DNA from: Dethiosulfatarculus sandiegensis
Lineage (GTDB): Bacteria > Desulfobacterota > Desulfarculia > Desulfarculales > Desulfarculaceae
DNA: 64,000 nucleotides
Assembly: GCF_000931935.2 (NCBI RefSeq)
Contig: NZ_AZAC01000001.1
Coordinates: 62,001 to 126,000, forward strand
Direction of reading: 5' to 3'
Shown here piece by piece: positions 7,916 to 15,947 of the stretch. Positions within the stretch are counted from its first letter, which is position 1, and every line of letters begins with the position of its first letter. The notes below the pieces were generated by a model. The model was not told the origin of the DNA and did no database searches. It was given only the letters and a program-made list of their open reading frames with translations. The position numbers and the translations under genes are program-made.

Positions 7916-8908
7916 TCAGTCCATGGCCTTGATCACCTCTTGGGCCATCTCCATGGTGGAGAGGCTGCCGCCCAAGTCGCGGGTGGTCTTGCCCTGGGTC
8001 AGGCATGTTTCAAGGGCGTTTTGCACCTTTTGGGCAGCCTGTTTTTCTCCCAGATGCTCAAGCATCATGGCCCCGCACATAATCGCCGCAGAAGGGTTAA
8101 CCACCCCTTGCCCGGCAATATCAGGGGCCGAACCGTGTACAGGTTCGAAGAGTGCGTGTTCATCCCCCAGGTTGGCGCTGGGGCAGAGTCCAAGACCGCC
8201 AATCACCCCGGCGGCCAGGTCGCTTAAGATGTCGCCGAACAGGTTGGTGGTGACGATCACATCGAATTCCTCGGGCCGCTGGACTATGCGCATGGCGACC
8301 GAATCCACCAGGGCCTCTTCATATTCGATCTCCGGGAATTCAGGGGCCACCTTGCGGCAGCAATCCAAAAACATTCCGTCCGTAATCTTAAGCACATTCA
8401 CCTTGTGTACGGCAGTAACCTTTTTCCGGCCGTTAGTTTTTGCGTATTCAAAGGCATGCCTGGCGATTCTAAGGCTTGCGGTCTTGGTGATTATGCGGGT
8501 GGCAGTGGTCACATCGTCGGTAAGGCGGGTCTCAATACCCGCGTAAAGGCATTCGGTGTTCTCCCTCACCACCATTATGTCGGTCTGGGGATGGATGCAG
8601 GGCACTCCCTTAAAGGCCTGGCTGGGGCGCAGGTTGACATAGGTGCCCAGTTCCGCCCTTAGCCTTAAGATAACCTTGGCGGCCGATACTCCAACTGCGC
8701 CAAAGAGCACTGCCTGGGCTGCCTGAGCGCCTTTGATCGTCTCATCCGGCATGGCCTGGCCGGTTTTTTCCAGATGATTGTCCCCTGCCGGATACTCGCT
8801 GAACTCAAAGGAAAGCCCGGTGGCCTTGAGAACTTCCAACTGGGCCGCCACCACTTCCGGGCCGACTCCGTCTCCGGGAATCACAGCTATATTGTATGTT
8901 GTACTCAT
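7916..8908 (-). CDS. leuB: 3-isopropylmalate dehydrogenase (short form)
   Basis: A 330-residue NAD-dependent beta-decarboxylating dehydrogenase converting 3-isopropylmalate to 2-oxoisocaproate in leucine synthesis. It has the family motifs IPGDGVGPEV at the N-terminus, NLRPSQAF, VRENTECLYAGIE, the catalytic Lys in AVHKVNVLK, and GDILSDLAAGVIGGLGL with the metal-binding Asp residues. It belongs to the shorter isocitrate/isopropylmalate/homoisocitrate branch rather than the roughly 360-residue enterobacterial LeuB, so substrate assignment rests mainly on being last in a leuA-leuC-leuD-leuB operon. It starts 12 bp after leuD. Confidence 0.88.
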   Translation of the reverse strand: MSTTYNIAVIPGDGVGPEVVAAQLEVLKATGLSFEFSEYPAGDNHLEKTGQAMPDETIKGAQAAQAVLFGAVGVSAAKVILRLRAELGTYVNLRPSQAFKGVPCIHPQTDIMVVRENTECLYAGIETRLTDDVTTATRIITKTASLRIARHAFEYAKTNGRKKVTAVHKVNVLKITDGMFLDCCRKVAPEFPEIEYEEALVDSVAMRIVQRPEEFDVIVTTNLFGDILSDLAAGVIGGLGLCPSANLGDEHALFEPVHGSAPDIAGQGVVNPSAAIMCGAMMLEHLGEKQAAQKVQNALETCLTQGKTTRDLGGSLSTMEMAQEVIKAMD

Positions 8909-8920
8909 AATGGAACCTTT

Positions 8921-9544
8921 CTATGCGTCGGCCCTGGCCACACCGGCCTGCCAGGGGGTGTCGTGTCCTTTTTCATATTCTTCTATGGCTGCTTGGCGGG
9001 CCAGGGTCAGCCCTATGTTGTCCAGGCCCTTGAGCAGGCGCTCCTTGCGGGCTTCGGTAATCTCAAAACCGGTTGAAAAGCCGTCTGAACCGGTGAGGGT
9101 CTGGTTGGGGAGGTCCACTGTAATTTCATAACCCTCCCGGTCAAGGCAGCGTTCAAACCATTGGTCCATGTCTGCCGTGGACTGCTCCACCAGGAGCATT
9201 CCGTTGTTGAAACTGTTGTTTCTGAATATATCGGCAAAGCTGGGGGCGATAATCACCTTGAACCCGTAATCCAACAGGGCCCAGGCGGCATGCTCCCGGC
9301 TGGAGCCGCCGCCAAAGTTTTCCCTGCCCAAAAGGATGCTGGCTCCGAGATAGCGCTTTTGATTCAGGGTAAAATCCGGGTTGGGCTGGTTGTTTTCCAG
9401 AAAGCGGTGGTGAAAGAACAAAAAGTCCCCATAGCCTTTTCTTTCCACCCTTTTTAGAAACTGTTTGGGAATTATTTGGTCTGTGTCCGCATTGGCCAGA
9501 TCCAAAGGCGCGGCCAGGCCCTTGTGCACGTCAAATTTATCCAT
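8921..9544 (-). CDS. leuD: 3-isopropylmalate dehydratase small subunit
   Basis: The 207-residue small (swivel-domain) subunit of isopropylmalate isomerase. It has the family patterns DTDQIIPKQFLK near the N-terminus, ILLGRENFGGGSSREHAAWAL in the middle, FADIFRNNSFNNGML, and a C-terminal domain of the long bacterial LeuD type. It pairs with LeuC, encoded immediately upstream, to move the hydroxyl of 2-isopropylmalate. A 29-bp gap separates it from leuC. Confidence 0.93.
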   Translation of the reverse strand: MDKFDVHKGLAAPLDLANADTDQIIPKQFLKRVERKGYGDFLFFHHRFLENNQPNPDFTLNQKRYLGASILLGRENFGGGSSREHAAWALLDYGFKVIIAPSFADIFRNNSFNNGMLLVEQSTADMDQWFERCLDREGYEITVDLPNQTLTGSDGFSTGFEITEARKERLLKGLDNIGLTLARQAAIEEYEKGHDTPWQAGVARADA

Positions 9545-9573
9545 TTTTATCTTCTCCTAACACCCTGGTCGCT

Positions 9574-10983
9574 TCAGGCTGCGCAGACCCATTTGCGCAC
9601 ATCGGTCAATCTGCCGGTAAGAGCGGATACGGCGGCTGTGGCCGGACTGACCAGATGGGTGCGCGAACCCTGTCCCTGACGGTCCTGGAAGTTTCTGTTG
9701 CTGGTGGAGGCTGCCCGCTGGCCCGGTCCCACCTGATCCGGATTCATGGCCAGGCACATGCTGCAACCGGGAGTGCGCCACTCGAAACCGGCGTCTATAA
9801 ATATACGGTCCAGCCCCATCTCTTCCGCCTGGCTTTTCACCTTGCCGGAGCCGGGTACGGCGAGCGCCCTGACTGTGGGTGCGATTTTGCGCCCTTTTAT
9901 CAGTTCCGCCGCCTGGATGAGGTCTGTGAGCCTGCCGTTGGTGCAAGAGCCGATAAAGACCGTGTCTATGGGTATCTCGGTCATCAGGGCGCCCGGTTTG
10001 AGATCCATGTAGGCCAGGGCCTTTTCAGCGGCCTGACGCTCTTCCGGTGTGGCCAGGGTCTTGGGGTCAGGCACCTGACCGTCTATCTCGACCGATTGGG
10101 CGGGGTTGGTGCCCCAGGTAACCCTGGGCCCCATCTCCGAGGCGTTTAAGGTCAGCTCTTTGTCAAAGGCCGCATCAGGGTCGCTCGGCAGGGTGCGCCA
10201 GTATTCCACGGCCTTTTCAAAATCCCGGCCCTTCGGCGCAAACAGCCTGTCCTTGAGGTAGGCAAAGGTCACCTCGTCCGGGGCGATAAACCCGGCCTTG
10301 GCTCCGCATTCCACGCTCATGTTGCAGACGGTCATGCGTTCTTCCATGTCCAGCCCGGTAATGCCCGTGCCCTGGTACTCGATCATATGTCCTGTGCCGC
10401 CGCTGAAGCCAAGGCGGGCTATGACGGCCAGGATAAGGTCTTTGGCCGAGACCGGTTTTTTAAGCTCACCTGTGACCTTCACCACCATACTCTTGGGTTT
10501 GGCCTGGGGAAGGCATTGGGTGGCCATGATGTGCTCCACCTCGCTGGTGCCGACCCCAAAGGCCAGGGCTCCGAAGGCGCCGTGGGTGGTGGTGTGGCTG
10601 TCTCCACAGAATACGGTCTGCCCCGGCAGGATCACTCCCAACTCCGGCATGACAACATGGATGACTCCCTGGTTGGGATGGTCCATGCCCATACAGTACA
10701 CCTTGAATTCGCTGGTGTTCCGTTCCAGTGCGGCCAGCTGGGCCTCTGCCACCGGATCCGCCAGGGGACGGCTTCTATCCGGGTCGGTGGGTGTGACATG
10801 GTCGGCCACGCCAAAGGTAAGGTCTGGTCTCCTCAGCTTGCGCCCTGCCAGGCGCAGGCCCTCAAAGGCCTGGGGTGAGGTGACTTCGTGCAGAAGGTGC
10901 CGGTCCACATAAAGCAGAGAGACATTGCCTTCCAGTTGATCCACCAAATGGGCTTGCCATATTTTCTCTAGCATGGTGGACAT
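9574..10983 (-). CDS. leuC: 3-isopropylmalate dehydratase large subunit
   Basis: A 469-residue aconitase-family iron-sulfur subunit. The three cluster-ligand cysteines are present: one in VFIGSCTNGRL and two in TPGCSMC. Other active-site blocks include FCGDSHTTTHGAFG and the MVVKVTGEL region. The ATG is preceded by AAGGAG lying within the last codons of leuA, only 2 bp from that stop, so translation is coupled. The C-terminus carries about 20 residues past the usual conserved end. It is the long bacterial LeuC form, matching the LeuD type. Confidence 0.93.
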   Translation of the reverse strand: MSTMLEKIWQAHLVDQLEGNVSLLYVDRHLLHEVTSPQAFEGLRLAGRKLRRPDLTFGVADHVTPTDPDRSRPLADPVAEAQLAALERNTSEFKVYCMGMDHPNQGVIHVVMPELGVILPGQTVFCGDSHTTTHGAFGALAFGVGTSEVEHIMATQCLPQAKPKSMVVKVTGELKKPVSAKDLILAVIARLGFSGGTGHMIEYQGTGITGLDMEERMTVCNMSVECGAKAGFIAPDEVTFAYLKDRLFAPKGRDFEKAVEYWRTLPSDPDAAFDKELTLNASEMGPRVTWGTNPAQSVEIDGQVPDPKTLATPEERQAAEKALAYMDLKPGALMTEIPIDTVFIGSCTNGRLTDLIQAAELIKGRKIAPTVRALAVPGSGKVKSQAEEMGLDRIFIDAGFEWRTPGCSMCLAMNPDQVGPGQRAASTSNRNFQDRQGQGSRTHLVSPATAAVSALTGRLTDVRKWVCAA

Positions 10984-10985
10984 GG

Positions 10986-12533
10986 TCAGCTATTCTCCTT
11001 CCTGGTTATGGTTTCGCCCTTGAGGCGAATCAGGTGATTTATACAGGTGACAAGCGCATCCACGCTTGCCATGACGATATCCAAATGAGCGCTGCTTGCA
11101 CTTATGCGGTTGGTTGTTTCCTGGTCTTCCACGGTTACCTGCACCCGGACCGTGGCGTCCGAGCCGCCGGAGACGGCATTGACATAGTATTCCGTGATCT
11201 CCATGCCCGAGTCTTTGCCCAGCATGCGTTTAACCGCGCAAAAGGCTGCGTCCACCGGCCCCACGCCGACTTGGGCCTCTATGCGGGTTTTGCCGTGAAC
11301 CTTGGCCTGCACACTGGCTGTGGGGGCGATCTGGTCGCCGGTGGTCACCACCAGCTGTTCAAGCAGCACAGCCCGGGCCGGAGGCCGGTTCTTTTGCATC
11401 ACACTTTCGGCCAGGGCAAAAAGGTCCGAGTTGAGCAGTTGCTTGCCCTTGGATGTAATGGCCCGGGCTTGATTGTATATTTCCATAAGCTCTTGCGGCT
11501 CGGGTTCAAGTCCCGCTTCGGAAAGCACCCTTGCCAAACCCTTTTTCCCGGTGTGCTTGCCCACTCCCAATCTGCGGCTGTGCCCCACCATTTCAGGGGT
11601 CATGAGCGCCGGTTCAAAGGTGCGGCTGTCTTTGATAACCCCGGTCGCATGGATGCCGCTTTCATGGGTAAAGGCGTTTTGCCCAACCACCGCCTTGTTG
11701 CGGGGCACGGCCGCCTGGCTTATGCGCTCCACCAATCGGCAGGCCGGATAAAGCAGCCTGGTGTTTATTTTCGTGTCAATCTCTTCCAGACAGGTAAGGG
11801 CCATGACAACTTCTTCCAGGGCCGCATTGCCCGCCCTTTCTCCCAGGCCGTTTAAACACACTTGGGCCATTTCGGCCCCCGCCTCTATTCCGGCCAGGGT
11901 GTTGGCAACGGCCAGGCCAAAGTCATTTTTGCAATGTATGGCCAGGGGGACTGTCACCGTTTTTTTAACCATTGCTGCCAGTTGCCTGATAAACGCCGGT
12001 CGTGCGATTCCCACCGTGTCGGTAATGGCGATCCAGTCCGCGCCCGCCTTTTCCGCCGTCAGACAGGCTTTCCGTAAAAAATCCGGTTCCGTGCGGGTGG
12101 CGTCCATGGGAGTGAACATGGCCGTACGTTTAGCCGCCTTGACCGCTTTTACCGACTTTGCTATGGCCAAAAGGGTCTGTTCGTAATCCACACCCGATTG
12201 ACGGGCCATCTGGATTTGGCTGGTGGAGGCGATAAGATTCACCATCTGCGCTCCACTTTCCAGGGCCGGGTCAATATCCTTGGGCACAACCCGGGCCATG
12301 GCGGATACCTGGCAGGAAACCTCTTGGGCGACTTTGGCCACAGCTTCCTTTTCCTGTTCGGAATTGGCCGGAAAACCCGCTTCGATCACGGCCACGCCCA
12401 ACTGGTCAAGTTTTTTGGCTATGCTCAGCTTGTCGGTGAGGGAAAAGGCAAGTCCGGGCATTTGTTCACCATCCCTTAAGGTGGTGTCAAAGATGGAAAC
12501 AGACCTTTTCACCTGCACAGTATCCCTGGACAT
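10986..12533 (-). CDS. leuA: 2-isopropylmalate synthase-like protein with altered active-site residues
   Basis: A 515-residue HMGL-like synthase that should condense acetyl-CoA with 2-oxoisovalerate. It has an N-terminal catalytic TIM barrel (FDTTLRDGEQMPG at 15-27, TDTVGIARP near 175) and a C-terminal LeuA regulatory domain (about 390-505), so leucine feedback is expected. I start at the ATG at 12533; the longer frame is not conserved-looking and overlaps a structured leader. Two positions are odd. The usual Glu of the P-E-D-A-x-R motif is Met143 (TPMDATRT), and the HxHND metal motif reads H200-C-K202-ND. First gene of the leu operon. It could be a diverged synthase of another 2-oxo acid. 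Confidence 0.85.
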   Translation of the reverse strand: MSRDTVQVKRSVSIFDTTLRDGEQMPGLAFSLTDKLSIAKKLDQLGVAVIEAGFPANSEQEKEAVAKVAQEVSCQVSAMARVVPKDIDPALESGAQMVNLIASTSQIQMARQSGVDYEQTLLAIAKSVKAVKAAKRTAMFTPMDATRTEPDFLRKACLTAEKAGADWIAITDTVGIARPAFIRQLAAMVKKTVTVPLAIHCKNDFGLAVANTLAGIEAGAEMAQVCLNGLGERAGNAALEEVVMALTCLEEIDTKINTRLLYPACRLVERISQAAVPRNKAVVGQNAFTHESGIHATGVIKDSRTFEPALMTPEMVGHSRRLGVGKHTGKKGLARVLSEAGLEPEPQELMEIYNQARAITSKGKQLLNSDLFALAESVMQKNRPPARAVLLEQLVVTTGDQIAPTASVQAKVHGKTRIEAQVGVGPVDAAFCAVKRMLGKDSGMEITEYYVNAVSGGSDATVRVQVTVEDQETTNRISASSAHLDIVMASVDALVTCINHLIRLKGETITRKENS

Positions 12534-12830
12534 TGCACGGAACTGTCCTTTGTCTTGTGCAATCCTTGCCTGTAAGAGTTGGGCTTGGCCGAAAGGCCGG
12601 GCCTTTGCCTTGGATTGCCGCCCCCATATGGAATCGGGCGTATACATCCATAGCAAAGCGCTTTCAGGCTTACGCAAATATGTGCGCGGTCTTCACCCTG
12701 CGATAATCCTCTCACTTACGTGAGTATAAAAACCTGCAGGTAAGGATTTTGGACCGCCTATGGTGATGTGCCGGTAACTCCTCCCATAACCGAGCAAACC
12801 GAGGCGGCATGGAGGAGTAACTTAAAATAT
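12534..12830 (-). promoter_or_regulatory. structured leader of leu operon, T-box-like
   Basis: The 300-base minus-strand leader before leuA has no convincing gene. It holds a long imperfect hairpin (CTCCTCCAT pairing with ATGGGAGGAG, about 12773-12825). About 150 bases before leuA is AGGGTGAAGACCGCG (12685-12699), close to the T-box core AGGGTGGNACCGCG. A downstream CGCCC can pair either with this element or with a later GGGCG, giving two exclusive hairpins. Against a T-box: the UGGN that binds the tRNA acceptor end is not intact, and no U-rich terminator is visible. Treat as a candidate leucine-responsive leader. Confidence 0.35.
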
Positions 12831-13000
12831 TATTCTTGTTTTTACAAAGATTTTTTCAAAAAATTCACAAAAAACAGGCCTTCAGGTCATGGTGATGCTT
12901 TCTCCGGGCCTTTATATAGGGGGAAGACTGAAATAATTAAAAAAAATGATGTGTTGGCTAAAATGGGCGGTGCGAAGCCAAGGTTGGGGGGAAATGAAGA

Positions 13001-13819
13001 TCAGGTCCGGCACCAGATGGTGAACCAGGTGTCTTCCGCCTGTTTTTCCTGTTCTATTTTATAGCCCCTGGCGGTTATCAGGTCTTTTAAAGGCCCTATC
13101 TGACTTCTGGTGACGCCGCTCAGGATAAGATCTTTTTTGCCCTCTAAAAGGGATCGGTCCTGCCAGAGATCCCTTTGAATCTCCCAGTGGATATTAGCCA
13201 GAACCACCTCGGCCGGGTTGGCAAGATAGTCTGCGGCAGGGCCTTCCTCCACCTGTGCTTCCACCTGGTTAAGTTCGGCATTGGCCTGGGTGGTTTTTAT
13301 ACATAGCGGATTAAGGTCCACGGCCAGAAGGGATTCCGCCCCCCAGAGGCAGGCGGCTATGCCCAAAATGCCGGTTCCGCAGCCCAGGTCCGTGACCCTG
13401 CCCAAGGGAGCGGCTTTTGCCCTTTGTCCTAAAAATTCCAGACAATGCCTGGTGGTCGGGTGCAGCCCGTTGCCAAACACCAGGCCCGGATCAAGCTTTA
13501 AGAGTTTGCCTGCGAAGGAGCCGGGAAGGCTGGGTTCCCAGGCGGGAACCACAGCCAGATCCATCACCACCAAGGGCTCAAGCTCCATGCCGCCCTGCCA
13601 GTCCTCATAGGTCAGATAGTGGCGATCCAGCAGTTTGAGGCTTTGATCCGAGGCCAACAGAGTATCCATGTAATTTTCCACAGGCCGGGAAAAGAACACA
13701 AAACTGCTGTCACCTTCAAGCCACAATCCCAGATACTCGGCCGGCGGTGTTTTAAGCGCTTTTCTAGCGTCCCCTGCAATTTCGTATATGTGCAGGTGTT
13801 CGTAGGGAGCCTTTTTCAT
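13001..13819 (-). CDS. prmA: ribosomal protein L11 methyltransferase family protein
   Basis: A 272-residue cytoplasmic SAM-dependent methyltransferase. The C-terminal half has the PrmA pattern LDPGLVFGNGLHPTTRHCLEFL, the SAM-binding motif DLGCGTGILGIAA, an acidic residue ending strand 2 (AVDLNP), and an NIHWEIQRDL block in place of the usual NI-L-A-x-L. The N-terminal 95 residues correspond to the PrmA substrate domain but diverge. PrmA trimethylates ribosomal protein L11. The NIHW variation leaves room for another protein substrate. No clear ribosome-binding site precedes the ATG. Confidence 0.72.
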   Translation of the reverse strand: MKKAPYEHLHIYEIAGDARKALKTPPAEYLGLWLEGDSSFVFFSRPVENYMDTLLASDQSLKLLDRHYLTYEDWQGGMELEPLVVMDLAVVPAWEPSLPGSFAGKLLKLDPGLVFGNGLHPTTRHCLEFLGQRAKAAPLGRVTDLGCGTGILGIAACLWGAESLLAVDLNPLCIKTTQANAELNQVEAQVEEGPAADYLANPAEVVLANIHWEIQRDLWQDRSLLEGKKDLILSGVTRSQIGPLKDLITARGYKIEQEKQAEDTWFTIWCRT

Positions 13820-13888
13820 GAAGGCAATAATAGAGTAAACCCGCAGTATGCGCCAGGGCTAGCCAAAAAGGGCGGACGCGCCAGTGAG

Positions 13889-14101
13889 TTAGGACTCCAG
13901 TATGAAAATGACCTCCAGGCGCACCCGGTATTCGGCTATCTGGTTGCTATCCACTGCTATGCGCTGCTCCAGAACCCTGATGCCGGTGATGCCCCTTAAG
14001 GTGCGGCTGGCACGTTCAAAACCCACCTTGATGGCGTCGTCAAAACCAATGGGGCTGGAAGCGATAATGTCTGTAACCCTTGCAACGCGTTTTTCACTCA
14101 T
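13889..14101 (-). CDS. dodecin-family flavin-binding protein
   Basis: A 70-residue protein matching dodecins throughout: RVTDIIASSPIGFDDAIKVG, then ERASRTLRGITG, then a beta strand ending in VRLEVIFILE. Dodecins form hollow dodecamers that store or buffer flavins. The bacterial flavin-stacking Trp seen in some dodecins (RWFEV) is absent here (GIRVLEQ), so flavin binding may differ. Its ATG follows AGAGGCAATC. It precedes prmA on the same strand with a gap of about 70 bp. Confidence 0.8.
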   Translation of the reverse strand: MSEKRVARVTDIIASSPIGFDDAIKVGFERASRTLRGITGIRVLEQRIAVDSNQIAEYRVRLEVIFILES

Positions 14102-14603
14102 GATTGCCTCTTTTGTCTCCGGCGGTGTGGAATAATGGCCGCCTTTTTTGAATCAGGTTTAAAAAGACGCGATAATCCGCGATTGTTCCCCCGTTTTTTG
14201 GTCCAAAGGGCCTTGGGCGGTTCAGGGTGTAAAATTATACCCATGGGTTATATTTAATAAATTATATTAATTCAAATAACCTGCCCAAATGGCTGTGAGA
14301 ATTTTTTGCGAGCCTTTATAGGCCCAAATTCAATCCCTGGAATCCATATCAAGTAATTCAAACTAGTTAACCGCATTTGTCTGTTTCCCGGGCGAAAAGC
14401 GGGATTTGTGGTATAAAATTTCAATTTATAAATGTATGCGTCAGGCTATCACAGCGGCTTTTCACACGGCAAGAGTTAATCTAATAGGTTTGTGCCTAAT
14501 TGCACTTTTGCCTTGACACAAATTTTACTAGGAGTTAAAAGTGGCGAAGCAATAGGACAAGAATTTTAAAATTAGCTGATAAATTAAGGAGCTTCTGGGA
14601 GCG
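14102..14603. other. 500-bp divergent intergenic region
   Basis: This space between the dodecin gene (minus) and the ATP synthase operon (plus) holds no gene I can support. It is A+T-rich around 14230-14470 and contains a likely sigma-70 promoter for the operon near its right end. A GTGC-N6-GCAC inverted repeat (about 14492-14505) lies just upstream of that promoter and could be an operator, without a named match. Confidence 0.5.
14513..14541 (+). promoter_or_regulatory. candidate sigma-70 promoter for the F0 operon
   Basis: A perfect -35 TTGACA at 14513-14518 and, after a 16-17 bp spacer, a weak -10 (TTAAAA or TAAAAG, 14535-14541). It is the only good -35 in the interval and lies about 60 bp before the first ATP synthase gene. 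Confidence 0.45.
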
Positions 14604-14867
14604 ATGCTTGAAAAGCCCCCCAGAGCTGTTTGGGATCACTTGGCTCTCGTTACACAAGTGGGGCTAACTTTTGCGGGCTCTCTGCTCTTGTGTTTCGCGG
14701 TCGGCTACTGGCTTGACGAATGGCTTGGCACCAAGGGACTGTTCATTACGGTTTTTATTCTCCTTGGTGTGGCCGGTGGCGGTTACACCGTTTACCGGCA
14801 GATCATGGCGCTGGATGACACCAGCGCCAAAGATGACAGCAACTCGCAAAGCGGACGGGACGAGTGA
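14604..14867 (+). CDS. atpZ: AtpZ/AtpI-type ATP synthase accessory protein
   Basis: An 87-residue protein with two transmembrane helices (about 20-40 and 45-65) and a polar acidic tail. The motif GYWLDEWLGTKGLF between the helices is diagnostic of the small AtpZ-type gene that opens many F-type ATPase operons and is implicated in Mg2+ supply or rotor assembly. GGGAGCG precedes the ATG. The stop overlaps the next GTG by 4 bases (GTGA). It is the first gene of an F0-only operon. Confidence 0.8.
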   Translation: MLEKPPRAVWDHLALVTQVGLTFAGSLLLCFAVGYWLDEWLGTKGLFITVFILLGVAGGGYTVYRQIMALDDTSAKDDSNSQSGRDE

Positions 14868-15262
14868 AAGACAAACCCCAAAAAGCGTTTGTAAAAGACG
14901 TTATCCGAAAGACCCTGCTTCTGGCCGTGGCCCTATCCCTGATCTTGGTGGGATTGGGGTATACCACCTGGGCAAAGGGCTTTGCCTTGGGATCCCTGGC
15001 TTCAGTACTCAATTTTTTTATGATGGCGTCTTTCTTGCCCCGCCTTTTAGGTGTGAAAAGAGGCAGGGCGGAAGCTTTAAGTCTCTTTTCTATTATCATC
15101 CGTTTCGCAGTCATGGGCGCAGCCTTGGCCGTCAGCATCTCCTTTCCCCAAACATTTTCCATATACGCCTGCGTGCCTGGGCTATTTGCTGTTCAAGTCT
15201 GCTTGGTGGTTAATCATTTCTTGCCGGATTGGTTGGTGGCGAAAGCCTCCGGGAGTGGGTAA
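14864..15262 (+). CDS. atpI: ATP synthase subunit I (c-ring assembly factor)
   Basis: A 132-residue four-helix membrane protein with the AtpI family layout: a basic N-terminus, helices at about 15-35, 38-55, 68-88 and 92-115, and the conserved GFALGSLASVLNFFMM segment. AtpI helps assemble the c ring in several bacteria and is essential for this in Na+-type enzymes. Given the unusual c subunits encoded next, a ring-assembly chaperone is a fitting neighbour. The GTG start overlaps the atpZ stop. Confidence 0.8.
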   Translation: MKDKPQKAFVKDVIRKTLLLAVALSLILVGLGYTTWAKGFALGSLASVLNFFMMASFLPRLLGVKRGRAEALSLFSIIIRFAVMGAALAVSISFPQTFSIYACVPGLFAVQVCLVVNHFLPDWLVAKASGSG

Positions 15263-15265
15263 ACA

Positions 15266-15937
15266 GTGCAGGATCTGACCAATATACCCAAATGGGTCCT
15301 GGAGATTGGCGGGGTTACCCTGGAGTTGAACTCCGAAACCCTGATCATGTCGTGGATCGTAATGGCGGTGATCATTCTGTTCGGAATTTTGGCCACCAGG
15401 AAGATCAGTATATTGCCCGGCCCCTATCAGACCTTGGCCGAGGTCATGGTTGCCGCCTTTGAAGGCCTGGTCAACGATGCCCTTGATGAAAGCAATAGAC
15501 ATTACTTCCCCATGATCATAACCATCTTCCTCTTTGTCTGGCTCAGCAACATGCTGGGGGTGATACCGTTTTTAAGCGAACCCACCAAGGATCTGAATAC
15601 GCCCTTGGCTTACGGCCTTTTGGGTTTTGTCATATCTCATTACGCCGGGATCAAGGCCAAGGGTATAAAGGCGTATTTAAGCGAATACGTCCAGCCCATG
15701 TTCTTCATGGCTCCTTTGAACATAGTCGGCGAACTATCCAAGGTGGTCTCCATATCTTTTCGTCTCTACGGCAACATAATGGGAGGCTCCATCATCATTA
15801 TGGTGGTGGGCAATCTGGTTTATGATTTGCTTTTACCTCCCTTTTTGAATGCCTTTTTCGGGATATTTGTGGGAACAATACAGGCCTTCGTGTTTACCAT
15901 GCTGACGTTGGTCTACATTTCAGTTCAGACAAAGTAG
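15266..15937 (+). CDS. atpB: ATP synthase F0 subunit a
   Basis: A 223-residue stator subunit that supplies the ion half-channels. The essential helix-4 arginine is Arg166 in SISFRLYGNIMGG, next to the conserved NIVGELSKVVS stretch. Five or six membrane helices are visible. The protein is on the short side for subunit a, with a reduced N-terminus of about 20 residues before the first helix. GTG start at 15266, with GGGAG about 10 bases upstream. It would work with the c subunits encoded immediately downstream. Confidence 0.92.
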   Translation: MQDLTNIPKWVLEIGGVTLELNSETLIMSWIVMAVIILFGILATRKISILPGPYQTLAEVMVAAFEGLVNDALDESNRHYFPMIITIFLFVWLSNMLGVIPFLSEPTKDLNTPLAYGLLGFVISHYAGIKAKGIKAYLSEYVQPMFFMAPLNIVGELSKVVSISFRLYGNIMGGSIIIMVVGNLVYDLLLPPFLNAFFGIFVGTIQAFVFTMLTLVYISVQTK

Positions 15938-15947
15938 GTGCCGGTTC

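Noticed and set aside
10298..10912. 204-residue open frame opposite leuC
   Set aside because: Shadow of leuC, which has all cluster cysteines and coupled translation.
14485..14510. Rex operator before the F0 operon (TTGTGCCTAATTGCAC)
   Set aside because: Only a GTGC-N6-GCAC core; the Rex consensus TTGTGAA-N4-TTCACAA is not met.
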